From the NCBI RefSeq assembly GCF_021654285.1, contig NZ_JAKFZS010000006.1:1-64000 (forward strand): DNA of 64,000 nucleotides, given 5' to 3'. Positions 20,401 through 29,600 of the stretch are shown here, piece by piece. The DNA is from Pseudoalteromonas luteoviolacea. GTDB taxonomy: Bacteria > Pseudomonadota > Gammaproteobacteria > Enterobacterales > Alteromonadaceae. Position numbers and translations under genes: made by a program. The notes below the pieces were generated by a model. The model had not been told where the DNA came from. It saw nothing but the letters and a program-made list of their open reading frames with translations, and searched no databases. Each line of letters starts with the position of its first letter. Within the stretch, counting starts at the first letter, position 1.

Positions 20401-21019
20401 GGGCATTGTGGACGCCGTCGTTGATGCATGGGGTGAAGGGGAAAGCAGGCAGCTAGTTGCTTGGCTGACTGGCGCGTCATCCGCAGAGGAAAATACGACG
20501 CTAGCATGGGATGCGTTGCGTGCTCATCTGCGAACCTCGTTACCTGATTGGATGATCCCAACTCAATTTGTCTTTGTTGAGAAGTTACCTCTCACACCCA
20601 GCGGTAAGGTTGACCGAAAAGCCCTACCTGCACCGGATGCGGCGCAAAGAGATGCGCAGGCACAACGCGTTCCGCCAAAAACAGCGCTAGAAAAAACACT
20701 GGCTGATATCTGGTGTGCATTATTGACCCGTGAACACATTGGTATTCATGAAAACTTTTTTGAAGCCGGTGGTAACTCCATGTCCATCGTCCGACTTCAG
20801 TCAAAGCTCAAGGAGCAGGTTGATAAGGATGTGGCCGTGGCCAAGTTATTTGCCAATCCCACCATCTATACGCAGGCCCGCTATTTAGCCGGAGACCAGC
20901 AAAAAAGAGCCAATCGCAGTCGAGCAGGCGAACGACGCACTCGACAAGGCTCTATGAGAAAACAACAACAAACGCGGCAGCAGCGCCGTTCGAATCGTCA
21001 GACTGACATTCAGCGTTAA
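17414..21019 (+). CDS. NRPS module: TubC docking-C-A(Thr)-PCP
   Basis: 1201 residues. Residues 1-55 match the TubC N-terminal beta-hairpin docking domain (LLADLQAIDCRIWVEDDEL, then LKAQLKANKQDIL). The condensation domain has HHIITDG (225-231). The adenylation domain has YTSGSTGKPKG (~716), and its pocket residues read D-F-W-N-I-G-M-V-H, the established threonine code. The PCP has GGNSMS (Ser1122). No epimerase, methyltransferase or cyclization domain is present, so L-Thr should be added unchanged, leaving a free hydroxyl. The last ~40 residues form an Arg/Gln-rich basic tail, as in the other NRPS proteins that precede a PKS here. The protein closely resembles the first half of the 37242-41501 protein, which suggests module duplication. 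Confidence 0.93.
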   Translation: MSIMQTVRTLLADLQAIDCRIWVEDDELMVRTSKAGIPSELKAQLKANKQDILSYLTAPSSRTVSEARMAQTLEAQRSTTHAVQLPALVKGEQTQTFELSYGQKAFWFLYRNAPQSPAYNVTMHWRMLSKLDLAILKAALQALVDRHPSLRTTFSEQNGEPMQTVHPQQDVCFEVLNVVGESDEQVYQRARDAYLRLFDLENGPLLRATLLTQAEDKHILLITTHHIITDGWSFWNLMSEFLTLYPALKAEKQANLPPLDWHYQDYVRWQNNMFSSEQGDQLWRYWQNQLSEQPPILDLPADRPRPLLQTSNGASIIFTLPKALTQQLKLQARESGHTLYVILVAAFQVLLHRYTGQNDIWVGSAAAGRSLAEFKDICGCFFNFIVLRGKLDSDQSFASFLSQMQKATLEALVHQDYPSLLLIERLKPQRDSNRFPLFQVEFNLQQPHEEDDLAPFFLGADENHIVQRDGLTLKPFRMTQQEGQFDLSIDLIDVAGESLSGICRYSADLFDADRIKRLLGHFETLLAAVAENTQTSIAQLPLLTESEQHQLLHQGQKVTVNLEQSSCVHTLFERQAELSPKAVALTFENQQVCYGDLNARANQLAHYLREQGVGPEVRVGLFVERSLDVVIGLLAILKAGGAYVPLDPDYPAERLAFMVQDAELKVLLCHGATVSRLPKSDALVVDMSVQADAIAAQSAANPAPLAGLDNLAYIIYTSGSTGKPKGVCVEHKNVLRLFKATEQEYGFGNQDVWTLFHSHAFDFSVWEIWGALIYGGRLVIVPYMTTRSPELFYQLLQAQKVTILNQTPSAFYQLIEYEQAANVTQSEPLSLRWVIFGGEALTPAKLAPWFERHGEQTPTLVNMYGITETTVHVTLNKLSAKDIASATSNIGQPIADLSAYILDQHQHPVPIGIPGELYVGGAGVTRGYLNRQTLTDERFIVNPFQDTAARLYRTGDLCRWLSNGDIEYLGRVDTQVKIRGFRIECGEIETALLCHEGIVDAVVDAWGEGESRQLVAWLTGASSAEENTTLAWDALRAHLRTSLPDWMIPTQFVFVEKLPLTPSGKVDRKALPAPDAAQRDAQAQRVPPKTALEKTLADIWCALLTREHIGIHENFFEAGGNSMSIVRLQSKLKEQVDKDVAVAKLFANPTIYTQARYLAGDQQKRANRSRAGERRTRQGSMRKQQQTRQQRRSNRQTDIQR

Positions 21020-21033
21020 ATAAGGAAAATACG

Positions 21034-24000
21034 ATGACGAATTTACCAAATATAAATGATTCGGATATTGCCATTATTGGCATGTCTTGCCGTTTTCCCG
21101 GTGCAAAAAGCATCGAGACATTTTGGCATAACCTCAAAAATGGGGTGGAATCTATTACTGCTTTTTCTGATGAAGAACTGCTTGATGCTGGCGTTGATCA
21201 AGCCACGCTTGCTCAGCCTGAATACGTCAAAGCTGGGGGCGTTTTACCCGATATCGATATGTTTGATGCCGAGTTTTTTGGCTTTACACCCAGAGAAGCT
21301 GAGATCACAGATCCGCAAGAACGTATTTTTCTTGAATGTGCTTGGGAAGCGCTCGAGGATTCGGGTTATACCGCTAAAACGCATCAATATGCCATTGGCG
21401 TGTACGCCAGTGCCAATCTGAGTTCATATATTATTGATAATCTGCAAACCGCAGATAAATCACGTGATGTGTTCGAGTTTTTCCCGAAACTGATTGGTAA
21501 TGATGCCGATTATGTGGCGACACGCGTGTCATACGAGTTGGATCTCACTGGGCCGAGCATGGGGATCGCGACCGCGTGTTCAAGTGCTTTGGTGGGTGTC
21601 CACGTGGCGTGTCAAAATTTACTCAATGGTGAGTGTGATATGGCACTTGCCGGTGGTGTGGGCTTAGTGTTGCCACAGAAAAAAGGGTATGTGTATTACG
21701 ATGACATGCATGTATCCGACGACGGTCATTGCCGAGCATTTGATGCGCAGTCAACAGGCACGGTATTTACCAATGGCATGGGGGTGGTGATATTAAAGCG
21801 CTTAGATGATGCGTTGGCGGATGGTGATATTATTCATGCGGTTATCAAAGGCTCTGCGGTCAATAATGATGGTGGCATGAAAGTTGGGTATATGGCACCG
21901 AGTGTTGAAGGTCAGGCGGATGTCATTGCGGATGCGCTGGCTGTGTCTGGCGTTGATCCGAACAATATTTCTTATGTTGAAGCCCATGGTACCGGCACGC
22001 GCCTTGGCGATCCGATAGAAATTGAAGGCTTAAGCCTTGCATTTGAAGCGCGAACAGGCGATAAGCTGCCAATTGGCACGGTAAAAAGTAATATCGGCCA
22101 TATTGGTGCAGCGGCAGGGATCGCAGGCTTGATCAAAACTGTGCTGGCATTGAAGCATCAGCAACTGCCGCCAAGCTTGCATTATAATACGCCAAATCCG
22201 AACATTGACTTTGATGACAACCCTTTTTATGTCAACAGTGAACTGGCGGACTGGCAAGCCAATGATGGCCAGCCTCGCTGTGCTGGGGTGAGTTCATTTG
22301 GTATTGGAGGTACCAACGCGCATGTGATTTTACAAGAGGCGCCAGTCCTCGCTACACAGCCAGAATCTCATCAAGCAGAACGTCCAAAACATGTCTTAAC
22401 CCTGTCGGGAAAAAGCGCAGACGCGCTAAACCAACAAGCGCTTAACTATGCAAATTACTTAGACACGCAGACAGCAGCAAGCTTGGCTGATGTGTGTTTT
22501 AGTGCTGCTAATCAGCGTACACACTTTGCACATCGTTTGACCTTAGTTGCCAGCTCAATCCAGGACGCACAGCAGCAGCTGCGCGATAAAACTTATCATA
22601 TTGATACTGCATCAGAGGATGCGCCTAAGCTCGCGTTTTTATTTACCGGACAAGGTGCGCAGTATTTGAATATGGGTAAGCAGTTATTTGAAACGCAGCC
22701 GCTGTTTAGAGAATCCTTAGAGCACTGTGATGACATCTTACGCCCACTGGATGTACCTTTGTTGGATTTGCTTTACAGTGACAATGCTGACGCTGAGGTG
22801 CTCAATCAAACGGTATACACCCAGCCTGTACTGTTTTCATTAGAGTATGCGTTGGCAAAACTTTGGCTGTCATGGGGCGTGCGTCCAGATGCCGTTATGG
22901 GGCACAGCGTTGGTGAGTATGTGGCGGCTTGCATAGCCGATGTTTTCAGCTTAAAAGATGGCTTAACCCTCATTGCAGCCCGTGGCCGCTTAATGCACAC
23001 ACTGTGTGAAAAAGGCGCGATGTTAGCCTTGCCTGTCAGTGAAACGCAGGCGCTGTCGTTGATAGCACCTGTGCAAGATAAGGTTTCAATTGGTGCGATT
23101 AACGGCCCTGATAGCGTGGTTGTTTCTGGTGATAGTGAGTCGATAGCAGCCCTATCAGCGAATTTGGCGCAGCAAGGCATCAAAGCAAAACCACTGGCGG
23201 TTTCCCATGCGTTTCATTCAAGCATGATGGCGCCAATGTTGGCTGAGTTTAAGCAAGTTGCCGCAAGTATCGATTATGCATTGCCCACACTGCCAGTATG
23301 CTCCAATGTCACAGGGGAAAATGTCAGTGATGCGCTGACAGATCCTGAGTATTGGGTCAAGCAAGTTCGCCAGCCGGTGCGTTTTTCTTCGGGCGTGCAA
23401 ACGTTAGAGGCACAGGGCGTCACTGCATTTATCGAGATTGGGCCAAAACCTGTGTTATTGGGGATGGCATCACATTGCTTCACAGCGGATACCCCTGTGG
23501 TGCAATTACCCAGCTTACGTGAGGGCGAAGATGATTGGCAGCAAATCTTAGAGAGCTTAGGGCAATGGCATGCCTGTGGTGGCTTTGTAGATTGGCAAGC
23601 ATTTGATAAGGGCTATGGACGCAATAAAGTGTCATTGCCAAGCTATCCTTTCCAGCGCCAACGTTATTGGATTGAAGCAGAAAAGAATGCAACAGCCGCT
23701 CAGCCTGAAGAAACCCACCCCTTACTTGAATTTTTGTTCCAAGGTGATTTAGCGCATTTTGAGCAGTTTAAACGTCTCAATAGCCTTGTTGATGACAAGG
23801 TAAAGGCGATGGAACCGCATGAGCGTTTGAAACTGTTACAGGTGTTTGTGGAGCAGGATAAAAGAAGCCGAACTGTAACTAAGTACTATGATTCTACGGC
23901 AAATTTAGAAACCCAAGATTATCATTTAGAGGAAGGACGATTCCTAAACTTTGGCCCATTTTTTGACATGGTCCCGGGCTTTTCTTGGGTACTGGCCTTT

Positions 24001-26670
24001 TCTGATGCACAAAAATACCCTGAGCACTCTCGCTTAGTACTCAATGCACAAAAGTCCATGCGTGAAGTGTTATTTAGAAAAGTCGACTTTGATGCCTGTG
24101 AAAAAGTGATGGACTTTGGGTGTGGTTTTGGCACAGACATTTGTGTGCTGGCCAGAAAGCACTCGCACCTGCAACTCAGAGGCTACAGTATTTCGGGGGA
24201 GCAACTTGAAGCGGCCAATAAAAAGATCGCTAAGTTTGGGTTAGAAGATCGCGTTGCGGTGTTCAATCGAGACAGTGCCATTGAAGAGTTCCCAGACCAA
24301 TTTGATTTGATCTTTGGTTTTGAAGTTGCACTGCATATTAAAAATAAAACCGCGCTATTTGCCAACATAGGTAATCACCTCAATCAAGGCGGCAAATTAG
24401 TCTTGGCAGATATTATTTCCAATACGCTGTTTGACATTGACCACGGTGAAACATCATCTTTCTTAATCACCAAAGATGAATGGGTTGAGCAGTTAACAAA
24501 AAACAACTTAAAAGTTGTTGATTGCATTGATGCCAGCCATGAAATCGCAAATTTCCTTGAAGATCCTCACTTTGAGGAGAATTTAGCGACATTTGATTTA
24601 ACTGAAGAAGCACGCGCAGGGATCCGCTCACACAATCAATTAGGTGGGCTATTACGTCGCGAGTTGGCGAGCTTTGTATTACTGACCGCAGAAAAAGATA
24701 CGCAGTTAAGTGCACAAGAGCTAAGACGCATTAATGAGGCGGGCTTGAGTAATTGGATGACCTATACCGAGTTATTAAAAGGTCGCCCAACTCAAGCATT
24801 GCTGTCAGAGAGCGTGTATGAGACACGTTGGCAGCCAAGTGAGATCAGCACGTCAAATCATGACACTGAGGCCGGACATTGGCTGATTTTTGCTGACGCA
24901 GGTGAGCAAGGTCAGCAATTGGCAGAACAGCTGGAAAAAGCAGGCCATCTTTGCACGCAAGTATATGCAAAAAATGGGGTTGCAGCGCTGACGACGTCTG
25001 ATTCGTCACAAGGTATTCACTATCACCTAGACCCAAGCGCGCCGGCGCAATTTAAAGCTCTGCTTGCAACAGTATGTGCGAATGAAACTACACCACTTAA
25101 AGGCGTCGTGCATCTTTGGAGTCTCGACACACCGACAAGTACAGAGTTAAGTGCAACAGCGCTCACAGATGCGCAATCATTGAGCTGTGCAAGTGTCTTG
25201 CATCTGCTTCAAGCGCAAGCTGAGCATGCTGAGTCTTGCAAGCTGTGGCTGGTAACACGCAATGCCGTGCAAGTGGCGCAACAAACGCATCCGTTGAATA
25301 TTGCCCAATCGAGCTTGTGGGGACTTGGAAAAGTGATAGCTCAAGAACACCCGCAATTATGGGGCGGCATAATAGATAACCCGAGTGTGGGTGACTTGGT
25401 GAGAGAAATTATCTCTGATGATCATGAAGACCAAGTGGCTTACACAGCAGGCGCTCGACATGTGCCCCGCGTTATCAGCGCACCGCAAGATGAAAGCGCG
25501 ACCTTGACTGAGCTAAATGCGCACAGTCGCTATCTGATCACAGGTGGTTTAGGTGGGCTGGGACTCATGTTGGCTAACTGGATGGTCGAAAAGGGGGCGC
25601 GCAAGCTAGTATTAACTGGGCGCAGTGCACCATCTGACGCGGCAAACGCTGTGATTGCACAGTTGCAAGCTCGCGGTGCCGAGATACAGCTTGTAAACGC
25701 AGATATCGCTGATGAGGTACAAGCGACTAGGCTGTTTAATGAGATTGCAGGTCAGGGGGCGTCACTGAAAGGCATTATTCACGCAGCGGGTGTGATGGAC
25801 CAAGACGCGTTAACGCACCAAGGTTGGGCGCGCTTTAGTCAGGCGATGAGCGCAAAAGTTGAGGGAAGTTGGCACCTACATCAATTGTCTAAAGACCTAG
25901 AGCTCGATTTCTTTGTGTGTTTTTCTTCTTTGTCTGCCCTGTTAGGTGGTCTTGGTATGGGCAGCTATGTTGCAGCTAACACCTTTATGGATGCACTTGC
26001 CCAGTTACGTGCTCAGCAAGGACTGCCCGCGCTCAGTGTCAATTGGGGTGTATGGGCTGATGGCGGGATGTCAGCGGATATTGATGAGGGAGTAAATAAA
26101 TCACAGAGTGAGTTCATTCTAGACGCTGCATCTGGCTTGGCGATTTTAGATAATTTAATCACTCGTCCAGATGTGACCTGTAATGCCGTACTACCAGGCG
26201 ACAGCGCTAAATTCTTGGAAATGTTCTATCCGGTACAGGTGCCGCCTTTCTTATCTGAACTGACACGCAATGAGTCTGATAATGATATGTCATTCTCTAT
26301 TAAACACCTGCTTGAACAAGCGAGCGCTGAGGATCATGCCCGGATGTTGGCGGAGTTTATCCAAAGTAGCCTTGCTGAGGTATTGAGAATGGACACAGCG
26401 CAAGTCGATGTCCACAAGCATCTCAATACCATGGGGCTGGACTCACTGCGCGCAGTGGAATTTAGAAATCGGATCCGAACTGAGCTCAATATCGATATTC
26501 CCATGGCCAATATTATGAACGACATCAGCGTGATGGATCTGGCCGGTCAACTTGGTGCACTGCTCGTTCAGACGCCAACTGATGAAAAAGAAGCGCTGCT
26601 CAACCAATTGGACTCAGCAGAGTTAAGTGGTGAGCAGATCGATGCGCTTTTTGATGAATATTTCGGTTAG
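21034..26670 (+). CDS. Type I PKS module: KS-AT-cMT-KR-ACP
   Basis: 1878 residues. The KS is complete (TACSSA with Cys182, EAHGTGTRLGDP, KSNIGHIGAAAG). The AT has GHSVGEY (Ser625) and HAFH, indicating malonyl-CoA. A methyltransferase (~945-1210) has the SAM motif VMDFGCGFGTD (~1025) and sits between AT and KR, as carbon methyltransferases do in yersiniabactin HMWP1. The KR has GGLGGLG (~1504) and a SYVAAN active site. The ACP has GLDSL (Ser1804). With no DH the expected unit is an alpha-methyl or gem-dimethyl beta-hydroxy acyl group; the number of methylations cannot be read from sequence. The C-terminus (LDSAELSGEQIDALFDEYFG) is a short acidic helix. The next NRPS begins with a complementary helix, LTTEQKRALLQQKLRAE, giving a docking type different from the other junctions. 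Confidence 0.92.
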   Translation: MTNLPNINDSDIAIIGMSCRFPGAKSIETFWHNLKNGVESITAFSDEELLDAGVDQATLAQPEYVKAGGVLPDIDMFDAEFFGFTPREAEITDPQERIFLECAWEALEDSGYTAKTHQYAIGVYASANLSSYIIDNLQTADKSRDVFEFFPKLIGNDADYVATRVSYELDLTGPSMGIATACSSALVGVHVACQNLLNGECDMALAGGVGLVLPQKKGYVYYDDMHVSDDGHCRAFDAQSTGTVFTNGMGVVILKRLDDALADGDIIHAVIKGSAVNNDGGMKVGYMAPSVEGQADVIADALAVSGVDPNNISYVEAHGTGTRLGDPIEIEGLSLAFEARTGDKLPIGTVKSNIGHIGAAAGIAGLIKTVLALKHQQLPPSLHYNTPNPNIDFDDNPFYVNSELADWQANDGQPRCAGVSSFGIGGTNAHVILQEAPVLATQPESHQAERPKHVLTLSGKSADALNQQALNYANYLDTQTAASLADVCFSAANQRTHFAHRLTLVASSIQDAQQQLRDKTYHIDTASEDAPKLAFLFTGQGAQYLNMGKQLFETQPLFRESLEHCDDILRPLDVPLLDLLYSDNADAEVLNQTVYTQPVLFSLEYALAKLWLSWGVRPDAVMGHSVGEYVAACIADVFSLKDGLTLIAARGRLMHTLCEKGAMLALPVSETQALSLIAPVQDKVSIGAINGPDSVVVSGDSESIAALSANLAQQGIKAKPLAVSHAFHSSMMAPMLAEFKQVAASIDYALPTLPVCSNVTGENVSDALTDPEYWVKQVRQPVRFSSGVQTLEAQGVTAFIEIGPKPVLLGMASHCFTADTPVVQLPSLREGEDDWQQILESLGQWHACGGFVDWQAFDKGYGRNKVSLPSYPFQRQRYWIEAEKNATAAQPEETHPLLEFLFQGDLAHFEQFKRLNSLVDDKVKAMEPHERLKLLQVFVEQDKRSRTVTKYYDSTANLETQDYHLEEGRFLNFGPFFDMVPGFSWVLAFSDAQKYPEHSRLVLNAQKSMREVLFRKVDFDACEKVMDFGCGFGTDICVLARKHSHLQLRGYSISGEQLEAANKKIAKFGLEDRVAVFNRDSAIEEFPDQFDLIFGFEVALHIKNKTALFANIGNHLNQGGKLVLADIISNTLFDIDHGETSSFLITKDEWVEQLTKNNLKVVDCIDASHEIANFLEDPHFEENLATFDLTEEARAGIRSHNQLGGLLRRELASFVLLTAEKDTQLSAQELRRINEAGLSNWMTYTELLKGRPTQALLSESVYETRWQPSEISTSNHDTEAGHWLIFADAGEQGQQLAEQLEKAGHLCTQVYAKNGVAALTTSDSSQGIHYHLDPSAPAQFKALLATVCANETTPLKGVVHLWSLDTPTSTELSATALTDAQSLSCASVLHLLQAQAEHAESCKLWLVTRNAVQVAQQTHPLNIAQSSLWGLGKVIAQEHPQLWGGIIDNPSVGDLVREIISDDHEDQVAYTAGARHVPRVISAPQDESATLTELNAHSRYLITGGLGGLGLMLANWMVEKGARKLVLTGRSAPSDAANAVIAQLQARGAEIQLVNADIADEVQATRLFNEIAGQGASLKGIIHAAGVMDQDALTHQGWARFSQAMSAKVEGSWHLHQLSKDLELDFFVCFSSLSALLGGLGMGSYVAANTFMDALAQLRAQQGLPALSVNWGVWADGGMSADIDEGVNKSQSEFILDAASGLAILDNLITRPDVTCNAVLPGDSAKFLEMFYPVQVPPFLSELTRNESDNDMSFSIKHLLEQASAEDHARMLAEFIQSSLAEVLRMDTAQVDVHKHLNTMGLDSLRAVEFRNRIRTELNIDIPMANIMNDISVMDLAGQLGALLVQTPTDEKEALLNQLDSAELSGEQIDALFDEYFG

Positions 26671-26692
26671 AACAATTAAGCAGGTTAACCTA

Positions 26693-29600
26693 ATGAACAA
26701 CACCCAAGACAATAAACAAGCCCTGACGACGGAACAAAAGCGCGCACTACTTCAACAGAAATTGCGCGCTGAAGTGGAAACCAAAAAGCAACAGGCAAAT
26801 ACGGGCAAAGAGCAACTTGCTTATATCAGTGAGGCATTACCGACTGTAGAGGCAGATCCGGAGGGGCGCTTTTTGCCTTTCCCACTCACAGAAATTCAGC
26901 AAGCTTACATGTTAGGCCGACAAAGTAGCTTTGACTTTGGTGGGTTTGCTTGTCACTGGTATCACGAAATTGATTGCCCTTATGACGAGGCACAGTTTGC
27001 AGCGTTTAATCAGGTCTGCCGACAGCTTATAGACCGCCACGATATGTTGCGGGTTGTGATGTTACCCGATGGTCAGCAAAGAGTCCTTTCACCGCAAGAA
27101 ATTCCGCCCTATACCATTGAGGTGACGGATCTGAGTGCACAGCCAGAAGCTGCAAAAGCATCGCAACTGGCCGAACTTCGTGAGCAGATGTCACATCAAG
27201 TGATTGATGCTTATACTTGGCCTATTTTTGATATTAAAGCGGTGCGTACTGGCTCGCAGTCGGTTAGGCTATTTGTCAGTGTCGACATGCTGGTGGTTGA
27301 CGGTTACAGCGGGTTTTTGCTCTACAAAGAGCTATATCAAATGATGAATCAGCCAGAGGTTGCGCTGCCACCGTTACCGCTGAACTTCCGTGATTATGTG
27401 CTGGCCACGGACAAAATCCAAGAGACAGCATATTACAAAAAGTCATGTGATTACTGGTTTGACCGTATTGATAACCTACCACCCTCAGCAGAGCTACCTT
27501 TGGTGCCCGCAGTGGACGAAGATACTCAAGTCCGGTTTAGCCGCAGACACGATACCATCCCCGCTGATGTTTGGGGCAAACTCAAAGCACGAGGCGCCAA
27601 ATTGGGGTTGACGCCTTCGAGTATTTTGACCGCTGTGTTTGCGGAAATCTTAAGTATTTGGAGTAAGAGCTCGCACTTTATTCTTAATGTCACGCAGTTT
27701 GACCGCTTGCACCCTCAGGTCAATGATATTGTGGGTGATTTCACCTCTCCGATGTTAGTCGAAATTGACAACACCACCACTGAGTCGTTTGAGCGCCGTG
27801 CCGTGCGTATCCAGCGGCAGTTATGGGAAGATTTAAGTCACAATGCCATCAGTGCTGTTGGCGTGTTAAGAGAGATGACACGACGTCGCAAAGGGGCGTA
27901 TGTCACCATGCCAATTGTATTCACCAGTACCTTGTGGTCAGGCTCTGAGCAGGAAAGCTTTGCAGGCGACATGTCACCAAAAGGATGGCTTGGCGACTCG
28001 GTATATGGCATCACGCAAACCCCTCAAGTGCTCTTTGATCATCAATTGGCGGAAATTAAAGGTGAGCTGATTGTGAGTTGGGACTGCGTTGAGGAGCGCT
28101 TCCCTGCAGGATTATTAGAAAGCATGTTTAATGCGTATTGTGACATGCTTACCTTGCTGGCCACCGATGAAACAGCGTGGCAAAAGGCGTCATTCCAAGA
28201 TGAGTTGTTAGCGACTCAATTGATGCATCGTGCGCTTATCAATGACACTGCGCAAACGCCTTCAGAAGCGCTTTTACACGAATTATTTATAGCGAAAGCC
28301 ATAAAAAACCCAGATGCAATCGCGGTGATCTCTGCGTCTCGAACCTTGACCTATGGTGAGTTACTAGACCTTGCTAAGCGCACTGCTAATTGGCTACAGC
28401 AACAAGGTGCAAAGCCCAATACCTTAGTTGCTGTGGCAATGGAAAAAGGGTGGGAGCAAATTGTTGCTGTGCTGGGTGTCTTGATGTCAGGTGCTGCTTA
28501 TTTGCCAGTGGATGCGCATCAACCTGATGCTCGTCGCCACGCTATTTTAGCCGATGGGCAAGTGAGCTTGGTATTAACACAGCCGCAATTTGAGACGCTA
28601 GCGTGGCCCGCTGATTCGCTGCAACTTATCATCACTGATGAGAATCTAGCACAGCAAAATACCGAAGTAGCAGATGTCTCAATCAGTGCCGAAGATCTTG
28701 CCTACGTGCTGTACACCTCAGGCTCAACAGGCAAGCCAAAAGGGACCATGCTACCGCATCGTGGTCCAGTCAATACGATTTTAGATGTGAATCGCAAATT
28801 GGGGGTCACAGAGAAAGACAGAGCAATTTGTCTCTCTGCGCTTAACTTTGATTTATCCGTTTACGATGTATTTGGTCTTTTGAGCGCAGGGGGCGCGTTG
28901 GTGATCCCCGAACATGGCGGGCTGCGCGACCCCGCTCACTGGCGAGAGTTGATAAATACGCATCAGGTTACGCTTTGGAACACAGTTCCTGCGCTTCAGC
29001 AAATGTTGGTGGATTACCTTGAGTCCAGTGGAGGTGATTTAGCATCGAGTATGCGACTGGTTATGATGAGCGGTGATTGGATCCCTGTTGATTTACCGGA
29101 TCGCATTCGTCAATTGTCGTCGGATGTGATGATTGTTGGATTAGGTGGCCCAACAGAAACCTCGATTTGGAACAATCATTATGTGATTGAAGAGGTTGAC
29201 CCCAGTTGGACAAGTATCCCATATGGTAAACCACTTGCGAACCAAACCCTACATGTCCTAAACGATAAGTTAGAGCCTCGCCCTGTTTGGGTGACGGGTG
29301 ATTTATACGTGGGCGGTCGAGGCTTAGGAAAAGGGTATTGGGGAGATGCGCAAAAAACCAATGAAACCTTTATCACTCATCCGCAAACCGGTGAGCGCCT
29401 GTATAAGAGTGGCGATCTCGCTCGCTATCTACCAGATGGTAATTTAGAGATCATGGGGCGTTCTGACTTTCAGGTGAAGATCCGAGGTCATCGCATTGAG
29501 TTAAATGAAATAGAATCTGTGATCAGTGAATACCCGGGCATTCGTGATGCGGTTGTTACCGCTGTGGGCGGTGAGCGCAGCCTGCAATCGTTGGCGGCAT

